Shown here: in pieces, positions 1 to 8,131 of the stretch | Layout: each line of letters opens with the position of its first letter | How positions within the stretch are numbered: the first letter of the stretch is position 1 | Made by a program: the position numbers and the translations under genes | The notes under the pieces: model-generated | Told to the model about the DNA's origin: nothing | Seen by the model: only the letters and a program-made list of their open reading frames with translations | Databases searched by the model: none | Source: Sulfuricurvum sp. | GTDB lineage: Bacteria > Campylobacterota > Campylobacteria > Campylobacterales > Sulfurimonadaceae | Assembly: GCA_028710885.1 (NCBI GenBank) | Contig: JAQTTG010000003.1 | Location: forward strand, 356,934-420,933 | Length of the DNA stretch: 64,000 nt | Reading direction: 5' to 3'

Positions 1-3000
1 GAGGGTTGCTAGCAAAGTTACCTTTTGTCCTATACTTGCTTCATTGATTTGTTTCGAATATTTCTCTTTTTTATAGAGTTTGAAGGTAATTGTTTCATTT
101 ATATTGTAATGTTCATGTGTTAACGCTTCTTTAATAGATGCTTCGGTTGGGTATCTTACTCCGTAAGGGTTGTCAAGTTGAATGTTATGAAGGATTCTAT
201 TTGCAATCTTGGTTTTATGCTGAGCGTTAGAGGTGTCATTGTTATTATGCTTAAACTTATATGTTCCAGTTCCGTCTAATACTTCACGTTCTGCTTGCTC
301 TGCGAAATACGCATTAGTGATTTTACAAGTCAATGTAGGATTGAAGTTTCCTACACATGCTCCATTATTTGGATTCGTTTGAGCTGTTATTGGTTTGACT
401 TCTACTGTTTTTGGAGTATGTGATTGTGCGGTTGGTGTTTTAGCAGTCGAAACATTAGAATTTGGGATTGATTGTTGCGGATTTGGCGAAAAGAAGTTTC
501 GTATAGAATTATTAAAGTTATCAAAGGCTTGGGATAAATAGTTTTGTGCAGATGCTCCCTGCACACCATTTTGCACTAATCCACTCGGATCGATAAAGTT
601 CACCGGATCATTCCCTACATAGCGATAGAAGTTGGTGTCCCCTCCCATAAACCCTATCGGGTCTGGAGAGATAAATCGTCTCATGGTAGGGTCATAATAA
701 CGTGCTCGGTAGTAATACAGATCAGGGGTATCGTATTCTCTGCCTGTATATCTGTAAGGGTTATATGTCTCTATATCCTTAGTACTGTGAGTGATAGTAC
801 CATACGCATCATAATCATAGCTCTCTACTACATTTCCCTCTTTATCGGTGAGGGCTAGGATAGAGTTTTGATGATCACGGTGATAGTAGTAGGTATGGAT
901 GAGTGATTGCTCGTATGCATAGCGCTCATCCGCATCGAGTTGTTCATTTTCCCATGTACTGAGAGAGCTTTTATCGTAGAGGCTGATTGATAGTGGGGTA
1001 TCAACTCCCTCATCATGCAGGAGAGTGGAGAGGAGTTCATCAGTGTCGTTATCGTAAATCGCAACGATATTCGCTCCATCATACAGATAGCGGTGGTGGT
1101 AATCAATCGTTCCGCTTCGGTAGTGTTTACTCAGACGTCTTCCCAATGGATCGTAGATAAAGACAATACTTACTTGCAGTTCACGGTGGCGGGTGTCATA
1201 TTGCATATAAGCGCCTAGGTATCCTTCGATAGTGTAGGTGTATTCGGTAATAGTAGAGGGGGATGTTTTTAGGATCAGTCTACCTAGAATATCGTACTTG
1301 TAGGTTTCATTACCTCGTTGCGTTAGGCGGTTGGTTATGGGATCGACGGTGCTATCATTGTCTGCTGGGTTTCCTACGAGATCATAGCTATAGTGACGAT
1401 TACCCTCACCTATCAGTCTGCGCGTTTCATCATAGCGATAGATGATATCGTTACGGGAGACGATGAGAGAGCTTTTATCATAGTGGTAGAGGAGTGAACC
1501 GTTCGGGAGTGTACGTTCGCTCAGTCGTCCTAGCGGATCATAAGTGCTTTTTTCACTCAGGTGATTAGGATATCCTATCGTGTTTACTTTATCTCCTGAA
1601 TAACTCAGGGCATATTTTTCTAATCCTCTGCGGATTTCAGTGATATTTCCGCGATCATTGCGAATGAGTCTATAATGCATCCCTTCGTATCCGATGAAGC
1701 GGCATGTTCCATCAGAGTTATACGCATGTGAAACACTCGTCTCTCCTAAACGCTCCAACAACACTCTCGCACCCGCATCATATACATATTCGACACTGTT
1801 TGTTCCATCATCGATACGGATAGGATTACCTAATGCGTCGTAAGTGTAATGGATGGTTTTATTTCCGATTGTTTGAGAAATTTTACGTCCTCTTTTGTCA
1901 TATTCGAATGTGTAAGATTGCGTATCTTCTCTCGTGATTGAAGCGAGAAGTCCATGCACATAAGTATAGGTACGTATGTGATCTTCAGGAGTGATTTCAC
2001 GAGCTAAAAAGCCGTTTTCATCATAGGCATATCTGGTGGTATTGTTTAATGGATCAATAACAGCACTGATACGTCCGGTATTGTCATAATATAGATGTAC
2101 TGTATTTTTAGCATTATCAGTGATACTGATAAGACGGGAGAGCTTATCATACTCGAACTGCTCAATTCTCTCTTGTGGATCAATAATAGCGGTGCGGTTC
2201 CCCAATTCATCATAGACGTATTGTGTCATTCCACCGAGAACATCGGTAGCGCGGATCAGTAATCCCATCGTATTATAAGCATATGAAGTCGTAATACCGG
2301 ATCGGTCGGTTTCAGTGATCTTGTTACCGCGATCATCATAAGTATAACTTTCACTCGATCCATCAGGATAGGTGATGCTGGTGAGATTGTAGCGCTCATC
2401 ATAGGTATACATGGTCATTTTCCCATCATGAATGACAGAAACCGGATAGGGGTTGTTGACTTTATAGGTATAAAGCAGGACTTTTTTATCGGGGTAGATT
2501 TGACGGATTAATCGGTAACGTTCGTCAAAGACTTTGATGTGGGTATTGAGCCCCTGATCGATTTGGATAGAGGTATTATCATGATATTCTTCTCGCAGTG
2601 TAGAGTTGTCAGGATAAGTGATGGCTCGGATAACTCCCCAATTATCCAATCCGTAAAAAGTTTTATTTCCCATCTCATCAGTTTTTATGACTCGATTACC
2701 CTCGTAACGGTAGGTAAAACGCATATCACTCTCGCGATAGGATTCTACCTGATTAGAGGAAGTGTACGTAACATCCAGAAGTGTAATACCACTTTCATCT
2801 TGGACATGTGATAGAAAATAAGGGGTATTGTGCGCATAAGAGTAGCGTCGTATACCGGCAATCGGATTTATAACTTCACTCAGATTATGATGCTTGTCAT
2901 AAACATATCGCCATATTCGATTGGTATGATCGCTCAGACGTGAAACATATCCATTGGGATTATATTCAAAAGAGAGTGAAGCCTGATCTGAAATGATACG

Positions 3001-3930
3001 GACAAGTTTTCCATTGTTTTCACGAATAAACGTTACAACATTACTGTTACGGTCTTTAATCTCCATGAGATGGGTATTTTCATAACGTTCAGTATGAGCA
3101 TCATTGTAATACTCGAGTAAAAATGTTTGTGTGCTTATAAGTGTTAGTTTGGCACCCAACTCGTCAGTATCAATAAAACCTTTATCGCTGTATGTAAAAC
3201 GGAAGATTCTATCGTCTGGAAATATTAGGCTAAGTGTTTGAGGGTCACTGCGAATCAGTTTGATTTCGTATGAACATTCCCATCCGTTTCCAAACATTCC
3301 TGAGTGTCTGCCACTAATGTAAAATCGCTGTAGATGTAACAGCTGAATTGCAGTTGTGAGGGATATATCGGTTTGAGTATAAAAAAGTTTTCCTTTAGAG
3401 AGGAGAACTGGTGAGCCGGTACGTGCACCTAAAGATCCGGACCCGGAATGATTGGTGGGTTTATTATGTGATAGCGGCATTGGGATTGGTTCAGGTGTGG
3501 TATAACCTTCAATTTTACCATCATCAGTGATATGAGATGCTGATCCATTTTCACTGCTTATAATCTTGCCGATGGTATTTTTATTTTGCATAAACTGCAT
3601 ATCTCCGACACGTACTACCGCTTTTCCATTGATAAATACACTCGGGCTGGCTTCGATCGGGTCGGATTGTGCTCCAACTGTTCCCGATTTAACTCCTCCC
3701 TTGCTCCCTTTTTCATCGCCTGTTACTTTTGTACTATGAGAGGTTTTGACATAAGCAGGATCGCCATTGAAATAGACGTTTGGTGAGACTCCATCAGCAC
3801 CACTCAAGTCTTGCTGTACATCATAGGGGACATCAGGTGTTGAATCTCCTCTTGGTGTTTTATTGACACTCGGGGATGAACTGACTACCTTATATTTGCT
3901 ATTTTTACGCGCGCCAAAATTTTTAGCCAT
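1..3930 (-). CDS. PAAR-like/RHS repeat polymorphic toxin, 3' end outside window
   Basis: The minus frame opens with ATG at 3930 (MAKNFGARKN) and stays open for 1310 codons to the left edge, so the C-terminus is missing. About the first 130 residues look like a PAAR-like (DUF4150-type) tip, with segments such as VYFNGDPAYVKTS and SPSVFINGKAVVRVGD. A DUF6531-like start (FGNGWECSYEIKL, near base 3270) and a long array of YD repeats follow, e.g. YAYDENGFLAREI. The RHS core signature RYYDPTMRRFISPDPIGF and YRYVGNDPVNFIDPSGL lies at about 700-580. After it comes a variable tip of at least 190 residues that I do not recognise. In this family the shell encloses a C-terminal toxin, and the PAAR-like tip suggests type VI secretion delivery. 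The immunity gene would lie left of the window. The PAAR/RHS call is secure; the toxin activity is unknown. Confidence 0.9.
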   Translation of the reverse strand, partial: MAKNFGARKNSKYKVVSSSPSVNKTPRGDSTPDVPYDVQQDLSGADGVSPNVYFNGDPAYVKTSHSTKVTGDEKGSKGGVKSGTVGAQSDPIEASPSVFINGKAVVRVGDMQFMQNKNTIGKIISSENGSASHITDDGKIEGYTTPEPIPMPLSHNKPTNHSGSGSLGARTGSPVLLSKGKLFYTQTDISLTTAIQLLHLQRFYISGRHSGMFGNGWECSYEIKLIRSDPQTLSLIFPDDRIFRFTYSDKGFIDTDELGAKLTLISTQTFLLEYYNDAHTERYENTHLMEIKDRNSNVVTFIRENNGKLVRIISDQASLSFEYNPNGYVSRLSDHTNRIWRYVYDKHHNLSEVINPIAGIRRYSYAHNTPYFLSHVQDESGITLLDVTYTSSNQVESYRESDMRFTYRYEGNRVIKTDEMGNKTFYGLDNWGVIRAITYPDNSTLREEYHDNTSIQIDQGLNTHIKVFDERYRLIRQIYPDKKVLLYTYKVNNPYPVSVIHDGKMTMYTYDERYNLTSITYPDGSSESYTYDDRGNKITETDRSGITTSYAYNTMGLLIRATDVLGGMTQYVYDELGNRTAIIDPQERIEQFEYDKLSRLISITDNAKNTVHLYYDNTGRISAVIDPLNNTTRYAYDENGFLAREITPEDHIRTYTYVHGLLASITREDTQSYTFEYDKRGRKISQTIGNKTIHYTYDALGNPIRIDDGTNSVEYVYDAGARVLLERLGETSVSHAYNSDGTCRFIGYEGMHYRLIRNDRGNITEIRRGLEKYALSYSGDKVNTIGYPNHLSEKSTYDPLGRLSERTLPNGSLLYHYDKSSLIVSRNDIIYRYDETRRLIGEGNRHYSYDLVGNPADNDSTVDPITNRLTQRGNETYKYDILGRLILKTSPSTITEYTYTIEGYLGAYMQYDTRHRELQVSIVFIYDPLGRRLSKHYRSGTIDYHHRYLYDGANIVAIYDNDTDELLSTLLHDEGVDTPLSISLYDKSSLSTWENEQLDADERYAYEQSLIHTYYYHRDHQNSILALTDKEGNVVESYDYDAYGTITHSTKDIETYNPYRYTGREYDTPDLYYYRARYYDPTMRRFISPDPIGFMGGDTNFYRYVGNDPVNFIDPSGLVQNGVQGASAQNYLSQAFDNFNNSIRNFFSPNPQQSIPNSNVSTAKTPTAQSHTPKTVEVKPITAQTNPNNGACVGNFNPTLTCKITNAYFAEQAEREVLDGTGTYKFKHNNNDTSNAQHKTKIANRILHNIQLDNPYGVRYPTEASIKEALTHEHYNINETITFKLYKKEKYSKQINEASIGQKVTLLATL

Positions 3931-4191
3931 AATGAGCAACCTGTATGTTATTTAAAAAAACAATAAATTGTTATAAAAAATTTACGAAACAATATCATAA
4001 TAAACATTAAATATAATTTATTTTGTTTAAAATAATTTTTAAATGTATTGCTAAATAATTTATCTTTAGGTCCTATAAATACATAAGAAATAGAAAAATT
4101 CAAATAAATTTTATCTATTAAATATTCGTTTAAGTTATCCAGACGTACAATACTGAATGATTGTTCATTTAAAGATATTGAGGAGAAGATC
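3931..4191. promoter_or_regulatory. AT-rich divergent intergenic region between RHS gene and hydA
   Basis: This 261-bp, very AT-rich spacer separates the minus-strand RHS gene from hydA, so it must hold both divergent promoters. Just before hydA there is a clear Shine-Dalgarno, GAGGAGAAG at about 4180-4188, and a short dyad AATGA-N4-TCATT at about 4156-4169 that could be an operator. I cannot place a confident -35/-10 pair. The minus-strand ORF readable here has no convincing start or family signature. Confidence 0.4.
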
Positions 4192-5430
4192 ATGTCCGAC
4201 AAAATAGAAGCGGTTAAGAAACTGTTTACTTCGAAAAGTTCGCGTGTTGAAACGAACAAGGGTGATGCATACTATCAAGAGTTATTCCAAAAGTGTGAAG
4301 CACGTCTCAATGAGATGCGCGCGATGGAACCTACCAACAGAGTTGACTTCTCCGAATTATTAGAAGAGAACGGAATTGATAGACGGGAATTTATGAAATG
4401 GGCAAGTGCAACAACTGCGATGTTGATGCTTCCTCCTATGTTCACACCGCTTGTTGCCGATGCCACATTATTGATGAACCGTGCTCCTGTCATTTGGCTT
4501 GAACTGCAAGACTGTGCGGGTAACTCCGAAGCGCTTTTACGTGCGGATGGACCGAAAATCGATGAGATCGTACTTGATATTATCTCTTTGGAATATCACG
4601 AAACATTGCAAGCAGCAGCGGGTTATCAAGCAGAGAAACAACTTGATGAAGCGATGGAACATTTCAAAGGAAAATATCTTTTGTTTGTAGAAGGTTCTGT
4701 TCCGATGGGGATGAACGGTCAATATGGAACAATCGGAGCTAAAGCGGAAACATTCCATGATCATCTTGTCCGTTGTTCTGAAAATGCTGCTGCTGTTGTT
4801 GCTGTCGGTGCATGTGCTACGTTTGGTGGTGTTCCTGCCGCTTCACCGAATCCTACCGGTGCGGTTGGAGTTATGGAAGTTGTCAAAAACAAACCAATTA
4901 TCAATATTCCTGCTTGTCCGGCAAATCCTGCCAATATGGTTGGTGTAATACTTCATTATCTATTGACAGGTCAAGTGCCTGAACTCGATTCACTTCTACG
5001 ACCTAAGTTTGCATTTGGATATCGTATTCATGATAACTGTGAACGTCGTGCTCATTTTGATGCGGGTGAATACGTAGAAGAGTGGGGTGATAAAGGGGCT
5101 CAAAATAATTTCTGCCTTTATAAAATGGGATGTAAAGGTCCTATGACATTTAACAACTGTTCTATTGTCCGTTATAACGAAGCGATTAACTGGCCGATCG
5201 GGGTTGGTCGTGGTTGTATCGGATGTTCAGAACCCGATTTTTGGGATAAATATGCGTATGAGCGTCCGATGGCCGATGCGAAAATTAAAGCACCGACTGG
5301 CGGCGTTGAAAAAACCGTCGATGAGTTTGGTTTGGGTATGTTAACCGCAGTCGGAATCGGTATTGGAATTCACGCGGCAGCAAGTGCCGTAGCAGGTAAA
5401 CGAGAAAAATCAGGAGAGAGCCATGAGTAA
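4192..5430 (+). CDS. hydA: [NiFe]-hydrogenase small subunit with Tat signal (uptake hydrogenase)
   Basis: This is the iron-sulfur subunit of a periplasm-facing uptake hydrogenase; it carries electrons from the NiFe site to cytochrome b. Residues 63-70 (DRREFMKW) followed by a hydrophobic stretch form a twin-arginine signal. Its start lies unusually far in, after about 60 residues, as in Helicobacter and Wolinella HydA. Distal and medial cluster ligands are present: HDNCERR, NNFCLYKMGC, NNCS and GRGCIGC. A hydrophobic C-terminal helix (about 379-401) would anchor it in the membrane. The proximal-cluster motif, normally CxGC, reads CAGN (Cys108, Asn111). The two other proximal cysteines (VGACATFGG, IPACPANP) are kept. 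The start follows a strong GGAG site. The gene overlaps hydB by 8 nt. The assignment is firm; the Asn is the oddity. Confidence 0.96.
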   Translation: MSDKIEAVKKLFTSKSSRVETNKGDAYYQELFQKCEARLNEMRAMEPTNRVDFSELLEENGIDRREFMKWASATTAMLMLPPMFTPLVADATLLMNRAPVIWLELQDCAGNSEALLRADGPKIDEIVLDIISLEYHETLQAAAGYQAEKQLDEAMEHFKGKYLLFVEGSVPMGMNGQYGTIGAKAETFHDHLVRCSENAAAVVAVGACATFGGVPAASPNPTGAVGVMEVVKNKPIINIPACPANPANMVGVILHYLLTGQVPELDSLLRPKFAFGYRIHDNCERRAHFDAGEYVEEWGDKGAQNNFCLYKMGCKGPMTFNNCSIVRYNEAINWPIGVGRGCIGCSEPDFWDKYAYERPMADAKIKAPTGGVEKTVDEFGLGMLTAVGIGIGIHAAASAVAGKREKSGESHE

Positions 5431-7198
5431 ACATATTGTAGTTGACCCTATTACCCGTATTGAAGGACATTTGCGCATTGAAGCTGTTATTGATGATAAC
5501 AATACGATTGTAGATGCTTATAGCGCTTCAACCATGTTTCGTGGGATTGAGACGATTTTACAAGGGCGCGACCCACGCGACTGCGGATTGTTGGCAATGC
5601 GTATTTGCGGTGTGTGTACCGGAACTCACTATCAACGCTCTATCGAAGCGGTGGAAGATGCGTTTAAAATTACGATTCCGAAAAATGCCCGTTTGGTACG
5701 GAATTTGATTCAGGGTGCATTGTATGTGCATGACCACGTGGTTCATTTTTACCATCTACATGCACTCGATTTCGTTGACGTTGTTTCGGCACTTTCAGCA
5801 GATCCGGCTAAGACAGCGGCAGAAGCACGTAAATGGGCATCTGTAGCGGGCGAATCTCCGTATATCGACGGTGAAAGTGAATTTAAAGCGATCCAAGAGC
5901 GTGTTGCTAAATTTGTTAAACAAGGGCGTTTAGGTATTTTCGGTAACGGATACTGGGGTAATCCTCACTATAAATTGACGCCTGAACAAAACCTTATCGG
6001 AGTTGCTCACTATTTGATCGCATTGGACGTTCAGCGCGATTTGGCAAAAATGCAGGCGATTTTCGGCGGTAAAAATCCGCATCCACAATCGATTGTTGTC
6101 GGCGGGGTTACGTGTGTTCAGGATATCCAAAATCCGGCACGTCTTGCACTCTTTAAATCATTGATGCTAGCGGGACGCAAGTTTGTTAAACAAGCATATC
6201 TTCCGGATGTCTATATGGCGGGAACCATGTATGCGGGTGAAGCAACCGACTCTAAAGCAACGTTTAGCGAGCTTATGGGTGGAAAAGGGGTCGGCGGAAC
6301 CGGCGGCGGATTGCTCAACTATATGAGTTATGGTGATTTCCGTCTCGATGATACCGGTTTTTATAAATCGGCTCTTTTGTTCCCAAGCGGGGTTGTAATG
6401 GGGGGAGATATCTCTAAAGTAATTCCGTTGGATCAAGAAAAAATTGCGGAAGATGTGACTCACTCATGGTATAAAGGGGATAAACCTCTTCATCCGTATG
6501 ATGGGCAAACGATTCCTGAATATACCGGTTTGGAGAAAGGTGCCGATGGCATTGCATATTTAAAAACCAAAGAGAAATACAGCTGGATCAAATCACCGAT
6601 CTATAACGATGCTCGTGTCGAAGTGGGACCGTTGGCACGTATGGTTATCGGTGTTGCATCAAAAGATGCCCGTATTACTAAATACGTTACAGAATTCTTG
6701 GAACGCGGGAAACTTCCAGTTACGGTACTTTTTAGTACGGTTGGACGTACAGCAGCACGTGCTATCGAGACGTCGTTGATGTCCGATGTCATGATTGAAT
6801 GGATTGATGAACTGGAAGCTAACGTTATGGCTGGGGATCTTAGAACATGGAGTGATTTCAATTTTGATGAAGTCAGTATGAATACTAAAGGTCGCGGTAT
6901 GGCGGAAGCTCCGCGCGGTGCGCTTGGTCATTGGGTGAGCATTGCGGATGGTAAAGTAATCAATTATCAAGCCGTCGTTCCATCAACATGGAATGCGGCT
7001 CCTCGTGATCATAAAGGACGTTTGGGCGCATATGAGGCGAGTTTGATCGGAACCAAAGTGGCGAATCCTGAACAACCACTTGAAATTATCCGTACGATTC
7101 ATAGTTTTGACCCTTGTATCGCTTGTGCGGTTCACGTTGTCGATACCAAAGGTAAAGAGCTTGCTGTTTACAAAGTAGATACCTCTTGCAGTATCTAA
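5423..7198 (+). CDS. hydB: [NiFe]-hydrogenase large (catalytic) subunit
   Basis: This catalytic subunit holds the NiFe(CN)2CO centre and oxidises H2. The N-terminal nickel ligand pair is in RICGVCTGTHYQRS (Cys62, Cys65). The C-terminal pair is in DPCIACAVH (Cys565, Cys568), 591 residues in total, normal for group 1 enzymes. By family rule the maturation protease cuts after His571, releasing a 20-residue tail that starts VVDTKGKEL. The N-terminus (VVDPITRIEGHLRIE) is typical. The ATG overlaps the end of hydA, so the two are translationally coupled and probably exported together by the Tat signal of HydA. Processing would be done by one of the HydD-type proteases at 14205-15302. Confidence 0.97.
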   Translation: MSKHIVVDPITRIEGHLRIEAVIDDNNTIVDAYSASTMFRGIETILQGRDPRDCGLLAMRICGVCTGTHYQRSIEAVEDAFKITIPKNARLVRNLIQGALYVHDHVVHFYHLHALDFVDVVSALSADPAKTAAEARKWASVAGESPYIDGESEFKAIQERVAKFVKQGRLGIFGNGYWGNPHYKLTPEQNLIGVAHYLIALDVQRDLAKMQAIFGGKNPHPQSIVVGGVTCVQDIQNPARLALFKSLMLAGRKFVKQAYLPDVYMAGTMYAGEATDSKATFSELMGGKGVGGTGGGLLNYMSYGDFRLDDTGFYKSALLFPSGVVMGGDISKVIPLDQEKIAEDVTHSWYKGDKPLHPYDGQTIPEYTGLEKGADGIAYLKTKEKYSWIKSPIYNDARVEVGPLARMVIGVASKDARITKYVTEFLERGKLPVTVLFSTVGRTAARAIETSLMSDVMIEWIDELEANVMAGDLRTWSDFNFDEVSMNTKGRGMAEAPRGALGHWVSIADGKVINYQAVVPSTWNAAPRDHKGRLGAYEASLIGTKVANPEQPLEIIRTIHSFDPCIACAVHVVDTKGKELAVYKVDTSCSI

Positions 7199-7211
7199 TT
7201 TGATGTTACAC

Positions 7212-7255
7212 ACTTTGCGAGCAAAGCCCGCAAAGTGGCAGGGACAAATGTCCCT
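7212..7255. repeat. two adjacent perfect hairpins between hydB and hydC
   Basis: ACTTTGCG (7212-7219) pairs with CGCAAAGT (7229-7236) around a 9-nt loop. Four bases later AGGGAC (7240-7245) pairs with GTCCCT (7250-7255) around AAAT. The pair lies in the 111-nt gap between hydB and hydC and has no T-tract, so it is not an obvious terminator. It may be an mRNA-processing or stability element, or a REP-like intergenic repeat. I saw no second copy in the window. Confidence 0.6.
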
Positions 7256-7309
7256 ACAACCCCCTAAAGCTTCCCGTATCTTTTGGATGCGGGAGAAGGA
7301 GAAAATGTT

Positions 7310-8020
7310 ATGGGTTACAAACAAGTCAAGCGTATGACGCCGGCTATGCGCATCATCCATTGGGTGAATGCGATTAGTATGATTGGTGCCATCGCAACAG
7401 GACTTTATATCGGGCATCCGTATTATCAGACTTTTATCGCTGATGGTGCGGTTGATAAATATGTTATGGCGTGGAACCGCTATGGGCACTTTATTATTGC
7501 GATTATCTTCGATGTTACATCAGTGGCAATCGTGTATCTTTATTTTTTCAGTCGATTTGAAAAACCGTATAAAAAAGTTATTCCAAATGCGAAGAACCTT
7601 ACGGAATTCAAAGATGTCGTTGTCAATTTGTTGACGTTAAATCGTAAAAATGAGTTTAATTCAACCCATTCGGACAGTTTCAATACCGTCTATTTTACGG
7701 TTTTTCATTTACTCCTTTTATGGATGCTTGTGACCGGTTTACAAATGTATGTTTGGGGATTGGGTTCTGGGTTAAGTTCAATAGGATCATGGTGGCCATG
7801 GATATTGCATGTTGGAACAGACTGGAGCCTATATGTGACCGGTGGAAGTAAAATGGATGTACGGTTATCACATCACTATACAATGTGGTTTATTATCTGC
7901 TGGATAGTGTTTCACATCTATTATCAAGTCTGGAGAACCATTTTCTGGAAAGAAGCGGATATCGCTATCGTTATCGGTGGTTCGAAATTTGTCAAAGAAG
8001 AGAAAGCAAACCGTAAATAA
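7310..8020 (+). CDS. hydC: Ni/Fe-hydrogenase b-type cytochrome subunit
   Basis: This membrane cytochrome b anchors HydAB and passes electrons to the menaquinone pool. It starts MGYKQVKRMTPAMRIIHWVNAISM, typical of the family, with the first heme-ligand histidine in helix 1. Four or so hydrophobic helices and later His residues in FHLLLLWMLVTGLQ and HHYTMWFIICWIVFHIYY fit the HupC/HyaC fold. I prefer the ATG at 7310 (236 residues) over the upstream TTG at 7283, because the GGAGAAGGAG Shine-Dalgarno at about 7292-7301 lies between them at correct spacing for 7310. It follows hydB after the hairpin pair and is followed by a strong hairpin at 8024. Confidence 0.95.
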   Translation: MGYKQVKRMTPAMRIIHWVNAISMIGAIATGLYIGHPYYQTFIADGAVDKYVMAWNRYGHFIIAIIFDVTSVAIVYLYFFSRFEKPYKKVIPNAKNLTEFKDVVVNLLTLNRKNEFNSTHSDSFNTVYFTVFHLLLLWMLVTGLQMYVWGLGSGLSSIGSWWPWILHVGTDWSLYVTGGSKMDVRLSHHYTMWFIICWIVFHIYYQVWRTIFWKEADIAIVIGGSKFVKEEKANRK

Positions 8021-8023
8021 GTG

Positions 8024-8058
8024 TTTCATCATTCCCGACTTGGTTGGGAATGATGAAA
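8024..8058 (+). terminator. 13-bp stem hairpin after hydC (likely terminator/attenuator)
   Basis: TTTCATCATTCCC (8024-8036) pairs perfectly with GGGAATGATGAAA (8046-8058) around a 9-nt loop. An interrupted T-rich stretch follows within about 15-25 nt. This is the strongest hairpin I noticed in the window and would end or attenuate the hydABC transcript before hydE. Confidence 0.6.
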
Positions 8059-8131
8059 AATCAATAGTCTTTTTATATTTTTCCAGCGGGAGAGCGATAA
8101 AAGAACTATACTTCTTTTTCAAAGGTCTCGC

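Noticed and set aside
855..3786. Several short ORFs on both strands across the RHS gene
   Set aside because: They lie in other frames of one continuous 1310-codon minus-strand frame with clear YD repeats and RHS core.
3948..4259. Minus-strand 103-codon ORF upstream of and overlapping hydA
   Set aside because: Low-complexity AT-rich translation, overlaps the hydA start and shows no ribosome site or family signature.
6983..7489. 168-codon minus-strand ORF opposite hydB/hydC
   Set aside because: Antisense shadow of two firm hydrogenase genes; no recognizable protein pattern.
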